Assembly (NCBI RefSeq): GCF_001540865.1
Contig: NW_017893403.1
Location: 22,267 to 86,266, forward strand
Length of the DNA: 64,000 nucleotides
Source of the DNA: Ananas comosus
Lineage: Eukaryota; Streptophyta; Magnoliopsida; Poales; Bromeliaceae
Direction: 5' to 3'
Shown piece by piece: positions 29,590 through 41,089 of the stretch. Within the stretch, counting starts at the first letter, position 1. Every line of letters starts with the position of its first letter. A model generated the notes under the pieces. That model had not been told where the DNA came from and did no database searches. It saw only the letters and a program-made list of their open reading frames with translations. The position numbers and the translations under genes are program-made.

Positions 29590-30157
29590 AGTTTGAAGAG
29601 AGAATAAAGGCGGCAGCAAGAGAGTCGAAGGGAGGGAGGCTTGGTGTTGCGATCCGGCGGCAGCGAGGATGGAGGCTTCGGGCGAAGCTCCGGCTGATGC
29701 AGAGTAGGCGGGCGTAGCCCGGCTGGCGCGGAGGAAGCGGGCGAAGCCTCGACTGGCGCGGGGAGGCTCGCTAGTCGCAAGGGTATCCTCCTGCCTGCAG
29801 GCAGTGGCGGAGGAGATCGAAGCCGAAGAGGGATCCGAGCCTATCTAGGAAGTGGATGCGGGCAGTCCGTGACTCGGGTCGGAGGGAAATGGCGGACCCA
29901 AGACCCGCCGGGTTGCGGGTGGTGCGGAGAAGGAAGGAACCGAGCCCATTACCGCTTACGAGCGGGTCGGGGCGAAATGGCGAGCCCATTACCCGCCGGG
30001 TTGCGGATGATGCGAAGAAGGGAGGATCCGGCGCCCGTTTGCCCGAGAGCTGCAATCTGGACCAGGAAGACCCAGGACGCGGCCCAAATACAATACCTGA
30101 CGGGAAGCAGTCCAACCGGCCTCATTCCTATTGAATCTTTTTGTTGTTTAGCCCCCC
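29590..30157. repeat. GC-rich dispersed repeat block, copy 2
   Basis: Second copy of the block at 111-725, with small indels; for example it lacks the ACCACATATGCGGG segment. It adjoins the duplicated SAP18 5' end and would supply the upstream/promoter sequence of the dispersed first exon. Its minus-strand ORFs lack domains. Confidence 0.8.
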
Positions 30158-33100
30158 CAAAAGAATTGAAGAATTGGTATACACAAATATAAATAATTCT
30201 GCTATTAATCGTTGCATAAATATAAATAAATAATAATAAACATACTAAGTATTCCTATAAGAAAGTTTTCATATTCTTTACAACTAAGCAAAATATTTGT
30301 ACGCTGCATCGCGCGAGTCACTACACTAGTATTTAATTAATTTTAGTAATAACTATGAATATCAAACTAATAGGGGGGTAAGAATGAATGCACGGAATAT
30401 TATCTTAAATTATGACTCAGTTTGATTTCAATATCGAATTTTCATAAGTTTAATTTATATTATATATATTTTAATTCATTTTATTAATTTCCTTGGATCC
30501 CGATCCGTTAGCTCATATCAAACCCGGTTTAAGAGTCATAAGAACACATGCATGGAGAACTTGCAAGTCCTTTAACTGTCGAGAAAATTAATGCTTCAAA
30601 GAGTGAAAAAAAGAGAAAAAAAAAAAAATTAAATAAATGAGGAGAGCCCCGTCCTCTCTTATTGTACTAGCGTAGTAACCCGTACGATGCGACGGATAGA
30701 TAATTAGAAAAAATATAAAAAACATCGATAAAAAAAAAAAAAAGGAAAAGAAAATAGCGATAAAACAGGCGATAATGAGGGGTGGAATTCATTTTGCCGT
30801 AGAACGAAAATAACAGCCGAAGGAAGAGGAAGAGGAAGGACTTTAGCTGGTTCGGGTGGAGCACACACTCAAAAATGAAGGAAAAGTTGCCATGTGGCAA
30901 CTTTAGAAAAAATAATGTATAAATAAATAATAAATAAAATAAAATAAAATAATATATATATGATTGATAATTGAAGTTTTTTTTTCGAATTATTATAATT
31001 ATTTAACATGTAATGCAAGTTGGCCGAATAATGAATGATATGAATCAATTAGTCTGGTTCGGTCTAATAAAGCAGACTGGTTCAAGCAAAGAAAGAGGGC
31101 ACCGGTTTGGTTCAAGCAAACAAAAAATAGGGAACATTAGTCGGTTTAGTGTAGAGGCCTCACTCAACCACATTTGGTTCAAGCAAAAAAAGGTGAAATT
31201 ATTTAGAGGACTTGAGCCGGTTCAGGATGGGACTCATACTCAACAATTCGGTTCGGTTCAACTGAAAGAAAATAACCGGTGGAGCCCACACCCAACAATA
31301 TTGAAGCTTGTGTTGCCATGTGGCAAGTTTTTTGAGAAATAATGTAAAGATAATAATAATAGTAAAGATAAATAGATAATAGATGTCTCTAATAAATTGT
31401 CCCTCCAGTCATTTAGACATTTGAACGGAAATTCTATACTAAACTAGCTTTATAGTTAAAATTACTGAGTACTAAATATGGCTTTGGTCAAATTATCTAA
31501 TGAGACTCATTGAGACAATCTCCAATAGTCCGCTCGCGAAAAGATAAGAGCAAAAGGAGAAGGAAGGGTTAAAAAAAAACGAAAATATGGACTAACATCA
31601 ATTAGAGTCATGTTCATGTCTGTATAAAGTTGTGTAATCTTCATAGATGACTTACTATGCTTATGCTTTTCGTATGATAAAAAAGAAGGAAAACACAATT
31701 GTAACTATTCTGCCAGTCATGCATTTCATTTTGATATCGTAATTTGAAGTGTCACTCTATTAATTATACCCCAATGATTTTTTATTTTTTTCACCATAGA
31801 ACTTTAGTTAAAAAGATTAGTAAAATTAATACTTGCGTGCAAACCGTAAGGTAACGTAGTTAAGTGGTACATTTGTAAACCGTATGATGGTAAAGTAATA
31901 TTTGTAGTGCAATTGGTACAATTTGTAAACCGTATGATGGTAAAAAAATAAAATATTCATATTCTAACTTATTTACTATATTTCCCATGGTTTTGTCTAT
32001 ATTTATATTACCATTAATTTAACGATGTATTCTTGCATGAAATAAAAGTAAATTACAGAGAGTTAGAGATGTCAAAGGTCGGATTCCGGCGCGACGATTT
32101 CGAAATCGAACCCGAATCCACTCAACCCGAGTCGACCCGACCGAACCCGCGGATTTTTAAAAATCGATTTCAACCGAACGACCATAATTCGAAACCGCTC
32201 CCGAAATTTGAACCGAAAATTATTTATTTTTCATATTTAAACTATATTATATTAATCTATATTTTTAAAATAAAATTTAAATTAAATCAAGATATTATAT
32301 ATAATATATATATATATATTTTATATTTATATACTATATATTATATATAATATATATATATATATTAGTTATATATATTATATATATACAAATAAATTCA
32401 GGTTAGGCGGTCGGGTTACAGTCAAAATCCTATCCGTCGGATTTTGATTTTTGTATACATTCGAATCCAATCATTTAGTATAGATATATATATCTCGTTT
32501 CATATCGGGGTTCGGGTGTCGGATAAAATTTTGATATAGATATCTATTGACTTCCCTAAGTAAGAGTAAATAATAGTTTTTTCAAACCGCAGACACAAAA
32601 TAAAAATCTTAACAAAAATCTAAATAAAATTAAAAGGATGGCAATCTACATTGCTCTTGGGGATCCATAGGTTCATAGTTTCGTGCATGGTGCAAGTCAT
32701 TCAACAATTAGAACATTCTCATGTTTACCAATGCATGTATCACCCTTAATATTGTATCTATAGACATTTATATATATAGTAGATGTAGCTAGCCCTTTCA
32801 CACACTTATCCTATTTACTATTGATTTAAGTTAGTTTACTTGCTTTTTATTCTTTAATAGATGGTCCATTAGGGCAAATACTGAGAGGAAGCTAGGGTTA
32901 ATTTAGTGCACAATATATGGCTTCAATTGCAAGTAGTAGAATAGCATGCATGTCTCTTACTTGCAGGAAAGTATAAGTATATGCACCAACTACAATACAA
33001 ATTAAATTGATCAGGTCCTCATCAGTGACCATGGCCCTGTCTTTTTCTTCTTTCCTTATCATTTTCCGTACGGATCGACGATTTGATTCCGATATACAAA

Positions 33101-35103
33101 GATTTCTTTCAGAGGAATTTTACAACTACAAGATGAATATTTTTCTATATTTTATATACTATCCGTTAGAGACGTGACGATGACTCTTGGTATATTAATT
33201 TTGGCCTGGTTTGTATATTAACTTCTCTTTCCAAATATCTGCTAGGAGCTAAGATAATATTATGGGCCTCAAAACTAAATTTTCAATTGGAATTTTGTGA
33301 AAAAGTTACTTTTTTTTTTTTGAACAACTATTCTAATTAAAATGGTGTTTATTAATTACTGATCAAATTAAATAGTATGCATTTAGACAAAAGAGACCCA
33401 TGATAGAGAGGCATGTGCTCCACATAATAGTTCTCCATGAAGTATATATGAGAGTGTTTAAATACTAGCTAGTATATATAGGTTATAGAGTGGAGAAAAA
33501 AAAAAATAGAGTGGGGATCATCCTCCCAAACCTACGACATGGTATCAAGTTGAAGCATTTTTTCCTTTTTTAAATATATATAGTGATCAGCATGGTCAAG
33601 ATAATATTTTTTTTTTTAAATTTCTGGAGCTTCATTGTTGGCAATTTTCCTCAATGAAAAGACGGGAAACAAAGAAAATCTAGAGAGATAGCAAATATTT
33701 TACAGCGCAGAGAATAATGGCTTCCAAATTTTTACGGTAGAGATGCAAACGGATCCGGGTTGGTGGAGCTTGTATCCTTATCCGCCCCAAATAGGGCAGT
33801 AAGTGAGAACCAAAACGATAGTAAAATATAACTCGTCTCAAATCCCGATCTATCAAGAAAATGAAGTGGAGGCCGTAGACCCTTTTTTTCTTTGATCCAT
33901 CCCAATTCGCTAAAAAATCGCAAAAAATCCGCTTCTGCCCCGATCTGCTCTGTATGGAGCAAAGTGAGGGCCGGCATAAAATAGGATAAAAATTAATTCG
34001 CACTGAATCGGGTACGATCCGACAAGAAACAACTTCCGCTCCCAATCCATCCTGTTTGGTTATTAATACAGGGACCAGATGGTTGAATATAAAAGTAAAT
34101 ACAATGTAAATTGGGAATGCAATAATACATATAATAAAAAATACAGTAGATAGAGATATATGTATCTTATCTGTTTGGGTGCACCTATAGAAAATTTATT
34201 TAGTTGTATATAGTTGAGAATTGTATTTATAAATTTTATCATTTTATAGATGAGATGGTAAGTTCTCTGTATAAGAAAAAAAATTCTGTCCCAAAGGTGA
34301 TTAGACAGGTAAGTTTAATTACTCTCTTCAACTGGTTCAGTTAGATTTGCAGATAATTTGAACATAGTTCCAAATGCTGTCGTTGAGCTTTCGTGTGTAG
34401 CTCTAATTGTAGTAATCGGATTTAACTACACTATATTTGATTTAAATAATTTGACGATTTATCGGATACAAAATTTAAGCTAATTTCTTACTTTAATAAA
34501 TTTATGGTTACATAAATTGTATAAAATGTATTAACTAAATTCATAAATATAAACAACACGTACACTCAAATTTTGAAGTCAAAACGTCACGAATTAGCTC
34601 AAATTTAATAAATTAAAAGGTCATATAGTAAAATCAAAATTTTTAAAAGTGAGGTAGTCGGATCCAAAAACATGATAGTTAGTTGAGGCAATTAGTTTTA
34701 TACTACATCTTTTTACCTTGTAATTATATGTAATCGAACAATCTGTTAGATAAAATTAAGCACCTTCTCATATAGGAATTATGAAAGTTCATCGAAACAT
34801 GCATTGGGATAAATAATTCATTATGTAATACATTTACTTGTCATTTTTATCATTTGAAACTAGTAGATTATTTTCATCTCAACTTTCCAACTTTGCATTA
34901 AATAATTTTTTGTACTAACATCACTACATGATGAAAGCTACACGTTTGGCAGTACTCTTTAGTGAATCTAGCTGGGATGTTATCAATAGTACATATGAAT
35001 AAGACATGTTATAAACTTTTTAATCCTTGGGTACCTAGCTAGGGCTTATTATGTGGTGGTGGTATGGATGTAAAAATTTAAAAGTTTATAGTAAAAACTA
35101 AGG
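30158..35103. other. Gene-poor region with Helitron-type ends
   Basis: No gene is recognised. At about 30301-30336 a GC-rich motif (GCTGCATCGCGCGAGTCAC) is followed by CTAG, resembling a plus-oriented Helitron 3' end. At 30663-30700 the mirrored form (ACTAGCGTAGTAACCCGTAC) suggests a minus-oriented one. An (AT)-rich microsatellite lies at 32287-32390. Around 33725-34050 a GGATCCGGGTTGGTGGAGC-type dispersed repeat produces overlapping minus ORFs without domains. I looked here for the missing helicase N-terminal exons and saw none. Confidence 0.45.
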
Positions 35104-35619
35104 AAAACTTTAAATATTCTCTCTGTGGTTTCACACTTTCTCAGTTTAATTAGTACCATTTGGTTTAAAATGTATCAAGTTAGTACCCTGTGATTTCGGA
35201 CTTTCTCACTTTAGTACCCTATGATTTAAAGTGTATCGAGTTAGTACCATGTGGTTTCGCACTTACTCATTTTAGCATCCTGTGGTTTAATATTTCGTTA
35301 AATTATATACAAAAAACTTCAGATACTCTACCTAGGTTTATTAAATATTCATTTTAATACCTTTTAGTTTTAAATTTGTTACTGATTTTACGAAAAAAGA
35401 ACCACAAAATGGATAATTAAAAGAGAAAAATGAAACCACAGAGTACTAACAAACAAAAGTAAAACCACAGAGTACGTACTAACTTGATACATTTTATTCC
35501 ATAGGGTACTAAAGTGAGAAAGTGTGAAACTATAGGGTACTAACTTGATACACTTTAAAGCGTAGGGTACTAAAGTAAAAAAGTGCGAAACCACATAAGG
35601 GGTTTTGAAGTTTTCCCTA
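35104..35619. mobile_element. MITE-like foldback, 'TGTGGTTTC' family, copy 1
   Basis: The left end is AAAACTTTAAATATTCTCTC then TGTGGTTTCACACTTTCTCA; the right end is its approximate reverse complement (GTGCGAAACCACATAAGG then TTTGAAGTTTTCCCT). Internal phrases TTAGTACC(A/C)TGTGGTTT repeat several times in both orientations. The element at 63480-63780 is a shorter relative. Confidence 0.75.
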
Positions 35620-36479
35620 AAAACTATTCGCCAACTATTGATATTCAAATTGGACTTTAATTTCAGTAGTTTGTTTTCCCCCATATATAACATAATCCAA
35701 CGCACAAAAAAAATTATCATCTCTAATGTAGTTTTGATTTCGTTCAATGTTTCAAACTATGGTGGATATTTATTGACATGAAAAACTATAGACTTTCTTT
35801 GGATGTTGGAATAAGATATTTAGTTATAATATATACGATATGGTCGAAAACTTTTTTGTGTGATTGGAAGTTAAGATTGAGTTTGACTTTGCTCTTTAAA
35901 ATATCTTAAAATCTACAGTTTAATAGAATAATATATTTTACTTATGAGATAATTATCGTAAAATATCCTAAATGTAATGTCTATTCTAAATATTTGATAA
36001 CGCTTCTTATCGAGCACTATATATTTTAGAATAAGTAATAAAATACATACTGAATAAGATATTTATGTATGCAAATAAGGCGATAAAACGTTGGTTTGTT
36101 AGTTCTTTGACTACCTCGCCACTGAGTCGATCTCAGCAAGGAATGCGATGAAACGATAATTAAATTGAAGAATTAAATAAATTAGAAGTGTAGCTTTAAA
36201 AAATTGAAACTCAAACTAAGCCTCCTCAAACGGGGACACGATGACGCATCATTTTCAATTTTTTTTAGACTATTAATGGTGCAATAAAATCAAATTTCAT
36301 GTATCAGCTATTTCCAAATTCTGGTTATTATTGTCGCACCCACTATTTTATTGAGATTAGAGGAAATAAATTTTGATGGGGACCTATTTACGTCGCTTTT
36401 TAGGATTTTAGATAGGCCTATATATAAAATATAAAAGACTAAACCTCTTAATTTGATTATAGTATTTTTTTTAAAAAAA

Positions 36480-36925
36480 TTAATTTTATATAAGTTTCTG
36501 TAAATATAAAAAATTAATTTTATATAAGTTTCTGTAAATATAGTAAATGATAAATAAATCTCCAAAAGTTCAACTTTCATATATTATTTTTACAAAAGTT
36601 ATGATATTTTAAATATGTTTCTGCAGTTACAATCCATTAGAATAATTTAGTTAATAATAGATTAAATATTTAATCATAGTTAGTTTTTAACAATTTTATC
36701 TCTCTTATATTATACTGGTTTGGCTTTTGGAGGGACATATTTTGTAATGACAAAATTGAAAAAATAAACAATTCTCTAACGGTTTTCTAACTATAACAAA
36801 CTAGAGGGTAATATTTGAAAATATCAGAACTTTTGCACAGAAAATATATAAAAATTGAATTTTGTAGAAATATATTTGTCATTCACTATATTAATTTGCA
36901 GGGACCTATATATATAAAATTAATC
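36480..36925. mobile_element. MITE-like foldback, second family, copy 1
   Basis: The left end AATTTTATATAAGTTTCTGT, then AAATATAGTAAATGATAAAT, pairs with the right end ATTTGTCATTCACTATATTA ... GGGACCTATATATATAAAAT. AAAAGTTCAACTTTCATATA on the left mirrors TATATAAAAATTGAATTTTG on the right. It shares its ends with 61703-62113. The first 30 bases are tandemly duplicated at the left end. Confidence 0.7.
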
Positions 36926-36939
36926 TTTTGAAAAATGAC

Positions 36940-37235
36940 TAAGCCCAAAAGGTTAGGGTTAAGTGTGTTAGGACTAAGATAGCTCTAAAATGGTTGACCC
37001 TCTGGAAAGTAAGGCGTCATATATAGTTGGCATTAGAAACAATCATCAGCTGAGAAGTATAAGATAAGTCTCGACTCGTGAGCTAGGGTCATACAGCAGG
37101 CTGAGTATGGCTCTTCGACTGATCATTGTTGTGGGTGGAGCTCTATAGCATTTTGGTCCAAAAGGTTAAGAGTGTTAAATATGCTAGAACTAAACTAGTT
37201 TCAAAATAAGTAATTCCCTGTAAAACGAGGCATCA
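36940..37235 (+). repeat. Dispersed LTR-end-like repeat (GGTGACCC family), copy 1
   Basis: Phrases CCCAAAAGGTTAGGGTTAAG, GTTGACCCTCTGGAAAG, GGCGTCAT and GGGTCATACAGCAGGCTGAG recur at 51540-52390 and, inverted, at about 49985-50300. The order resembles the end of a retrotransposon LTR followed by a decayed primer binding site. No coding domain is attached. Confidence 0.55.
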
Positions 37236-37239
37236 CACC

Positions 37240-39600
37240 ATACTCGCAAGAATATTTTGATTTTTTTTTTCTTTACAAAAAATATTACAAATATCTTAAT
37301 GCGTTTAAATATATTTAAGATTGAAGTATCTTAATTATTTTATCTGCCATTTATCATTTTTTTTTATTTTTCAGCGATTTTTAACGCTACTAACTTCTGT
37401 TTAAAACACTAGTTTAATTTACTGAGTAGTGCAGAGAATGAAAAATAAAAATAAAAAAAAGGAAAAAAGCTAAAAATAAATTAAGCCAAATAAGATACCA
37501 ATTCGAAAAAAAATATTCCTTGGTTCCCGCACCCCGATGACTACGAACGTGCGAGTAACAGAGACATCAAAAGAGGCTAAATTACAAAAACACCCTGCAC
37601 CTTACATCTCTTCTCAAAATCACCCTTCTATTTTTTTTTTTTCTTTCAAGTAAAAATATAAAAAACTTATCTGCACGATAGACTATATTGAATATCCTAT
37701 CTAATTTTTTAAAATTTTAATTTTAATTTTACTATTTAATTTTTTAATTTATTTAATTTGAGTCAGTCAATATTATTTTAATTTTTTACTTTAATTAATA
37801 AATAGTGGCGAGAATTATATAGAATATATAAACTAAACTTTTAAAAATAAATGACACAATTTGAATTTTGAAATTAGAATAATGTTAACTGACTCAAATT
37901 AAACAAATTAAAATTTTAGATAGTAAATTCAAAATTTTGAAAAAATTGATAGTTGATTCAAAATAACTTATGATTCAGGTAAATTTTTATATATATTTTA
38001 TTTAAAATCTGTATTTTATTATATTTTTAAATACTTCCCGGCCGTTAGTTAAATTTTTCCTTAACACGAGAAGATAAAGAGCAGTTAAATCGTCATGGAT
38101 GAGGTTAAAAAAAAAAAAAAAAGAAAAAAAAAAGAAAAAAAAAAAGAGAGCATGTGAATGGGGTGTCCATATATATATACTAATTTATTATTCATCATCT
38201 CACCTTTTTTTTCTTTTCTATTTTCTTTTTTTATTCTTTCTTGTCTCATTTTCTTTCTTCCACTACAAAACCTTGGAGAGACTGTTGCATGGTAAATTTT
38301 TTTTTTAAAAAAATCTAATAATAAATACATATTTAAAATTACAAGGAGAAGAAAATAACATGTGTTTGTTTTACTAAAAATAGAGAAGGTGTGAGGTGAT
38401 TGTTTGACCGTAAATATTTACTTTCGTTGTTTGGTTTATCATAACTTCACATTCGGTTAAAACTCAAATTCTTTAAAATAGTGTAATTGATTTCGTTTCA
38501 CCCAGCCTGAAGTCACTTATGAATACTAATAATAATAATAATAAATTAATTTGTTTATTATACCTTCAGATTTTATATATGCCATTCGTCTTTTGACAAA
38601 CAAACAGTAAAACTGAAAATAATTCAGTTTCACAACTATACAAACAAATAACAAAAATAAAGTAATTTTCATTTTAACTCTACTTCCTCTAAAAAGTTCA
38701 TTTTCGATTTGAACTTCTCTTTTGGTGAAACAAACAGACGAGAATTATGTTTGTTTTACCGAAAGTAAAAATATGTGAAGAAATTTTTGTCCATATATAA
38801 ATATTTATTTTCATTATTTGGTTCATCGTAATTTTTACTCTTGGTTGAAAACTCAATTTTTTTAAAAATGCCATTACTGACTTTGTCGATCTAGTACCGA
38901 GATCAATTTTGAAACTTAAAAAATAGAGAAAAATTGCTGATATATATTAATGAAAAACTTTAGTTTATACGTCATTTACTTTCTCTAAACAAATAACAGA
39001 GCAGAAAATACTTCAGTTTCATAATTATAAAAAAAGAAAAGCAAAAAATACATTTACATAAGTGTTAATTTATTATTTTAAAAGTTTATTTATTTTAACC
39101 TCATCTTAACCTTGACTGAAGGAGCCTATGTATGAAACTCAAGTTTTCGTTATTTATTTTGGTGTAAATAAAAAGTATAATATAAAATTATTCTTAAATA
39201 ATAAAAAAAAATAATTATATAATAGATTAAATTTTATAGTGGTAAATTTATTACTATATTTAGGAGATAACGAAATTCACTTACTTACAGTAATGAAACT
39301 CAAAAAATTAATTTTACCAGCAGTACACCAAGTTGTATCAAAATAAATAGAAAAAATAATTAAATTTAACTTTCAGACTGTACAAATTATATTAAAACAA
39401 ATAATAAAAAAATAATTATATTTTAAAAAAATTTAAATGTTACTGTACTTAAGTAACGTTGAATCTAGAGATTGGTGGATACAAATACCCTCGTTGACGT
39501 GTACAGGAATTTTTGTGATTTAATGTAAAGAAGAAAAGTTAGGGAGCTGTCACTACGCAAAACCGCGGCTTTTTGTGTCTCTCCACCACCCGCTCTCCCG
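37240..39600. other. AT-rich region upstream of the SRS gene
   Basis: Low-complexity AT-rich DNA with A-tracts (38107-38142). A pair of related segments at about 38340-38700 and 38740-39060 shares TTACTTTCGTTGTTTGGTTT-like phrases and is probably a degenerate repeat. No exon is recognised. Confidence 0.4.
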
Positions 39601-40019
39601 AATTCCCGCCACGTGGGGCCCATCTCCTCCGTCAAACTCGTCGCGTACGGTCCACAATCGAGCGGCAGTAACAAAACACACACAAAATAATCCGCTCCAA
39701 CTTCTCCATAGATCCTAATTCCACACCCCCCTTTCCATTCATCTCCTTCTCCCCCACCCTCATCTTTCTTCTTTTCTTTTTTTTTTTTTTTTTTCTTTTA
39801 GGGTTTGATCGATAGCAGTAATTACCGGAAAGAAAAGGAGAAGTACGAGAAAGCAATAAATGGAAAACGAGCTCGGAGCCACTTCCCATGGCGGCGCTGT
39901 AGACCCCTTTCAGATATAGTAATTAAGCAGCTCCTAGATATATACATCTACTTAATTGTTTCCTAATTAATCTACTGTTATCGATCGATCCCTACATATA
40001 CATACATGTAAAATAGAGA

Positions 40020-40041
40020 GAGAGAGAGAGAGAGAGAGAGC
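40020..40041. promoter_or_regulatory. (GA)n tract in SRS 5' leader
   Basis: A run of GA dinucleotides about 85 bases before the SRS start codon. Such GAGA tracts in plant leaders can bind BBR/BPC proteins; that role is an inference here. Confidence 0.45.
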
Positions 40042-40107
40042 ATAGGATATATAGTACACTAGTCGCATTAGGTAGGGGCTACACCAGCTGGTTTGTTGTA
40101 ATTGGGT

Positions 40108-40164
40108 ATGGATTTGGGGAACCATGGCGGGGTTCTCTCTAGGAGGAGGAAGAACCGGACATAA
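40108..40164 (+). promoter_or_regulatory. Upstream ORF overlapping the SRS start
   Basis: An ATG at 40108 opens an 18-codon frame (starting MDLGNHGG) that ends at TAA 40162-40164. It is one base out of frame with, and runs across, the main start at 40124. If the transcript starts upstream of 40108, it could lower translation of the main frame. Confidence 0.5.
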
Positions 40165-40184
40165 TCAGAATAGAGATCACAACC

Positions 40185-40230
<46 letters not shown>

Positions 40231-41089
40231 TCCCATCAATATTAATCCGACGGCCGACAGCCTCTTCCTTTACGGCTATAGTAGTAGCAGCGTCGGCGGC
40301 GGCGGCGGCGGCGGCAGCGGTTTTCAGCTATGGCATCAGGAAGGAGATTTCTACTCCTCGAGGGGTGGCACTGGCACCGGCAGCGGCAGTGGTGGCGGTG
40401 GCGGGGGCGCGGCGCGGATCATCAGTTTCTCGGATGATCACGCGGCGGAAGGAGTCGGAATTATGAGGGGCGGCAGCGGGGGCAGCAGCGGCGGCGGTGG
40501 TATGAGCTGCAGGGATTGCGGTAATCAGGCGAAGAAGGACTGTGTCCACCTCCGCTGCCGCACCTGCTGCAAGAGCCGCGGCTTCCACTGCCCGACCCAC
40601 GTGAAGAGCACGTGGGTCCCCGCTGCCAGGCGCCGCGAGCGCCAGCACAACCAGCAGCAGCAGCAGCAGCAGCAATTCGCTGGCGGTGGCAGTGGCCGCG
40701 GGGAGCCGTCGAAGAGGGCGAGAGAAGTTGGCGGCCCCCGCGAAGAAGTCGCGAGGTTTCCTGCAGAGGTGAGCTCGGAGGCGGTGTTCCGGTGCGTGCG
40801 AGTAGGGCCGGTGGAGGACGAAGGCAGAGCCGTCGACGAAGAATACGCGTACAGCACTGCCGTGAGCATCGGCGGCCACGTCTTCAAGGGAATTCTCCAC
40901 CACTACGGGCCCGATCCGAATTCCTCGACGTCCTCCGACTACCACCTCCTTCGCGAAGGATCGCCGCCTACTAGTGCCGTGGGTGGCGACGCGTCGGGAG
41001 CGGCGGTGATGATCGACCCGTATCCGACGCCGCTCAGCGGATTCCTTTCCGGCGCTCAGTACTACCCTCACCACACAACATCACAATAA
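40124..41089 (+). CDS. SRS: SHI/STYLISH-related (SRS) zinc-finger transcription factor
   Basis: SRS proteins are nuclear activators of auxin synthesis genes acting in gynoecium, stamen and leaf development. The 321-residue frame starts MAGFSLGGG, which is typical of the family and decides for this ATG over the one at 40108. It has a poly-Gln tract (21-36), Gly-rich linkers, and the RING-like zinc finger at 128-155 with Cys at 128, 131, 139, 144, 147, 148 and 155. The basic motif [13 protein letters not shown] follows, then a second poly-Gln (176-183) and the IGGH domain (about 211-260: [30 protein letters not shown]). Many family members have one intron; this frame is uninterrupted, although GAG|GTGAGC near 40769 mimics a donor. 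Trinucleotide runs encode the Gln and Gly tracts and are likely length-polymorphic. Confidence 0.93.

Noticed and set aside
32033..32350. 105-codon plus ORF ending in a Tyr/Ile-rich tail
   Set aside because: The tail is an AT microsatellite and the front half is a dispersed repeat; no domain.
40328..41074. 248-codon minus ORF and other ORFs overlapping the SRS gene
   Set aside because: They arise from GC-rich SRS coding sequence read in other frames; no domain, and the plus frame carries the conserved zinc finger and IGGH domain.
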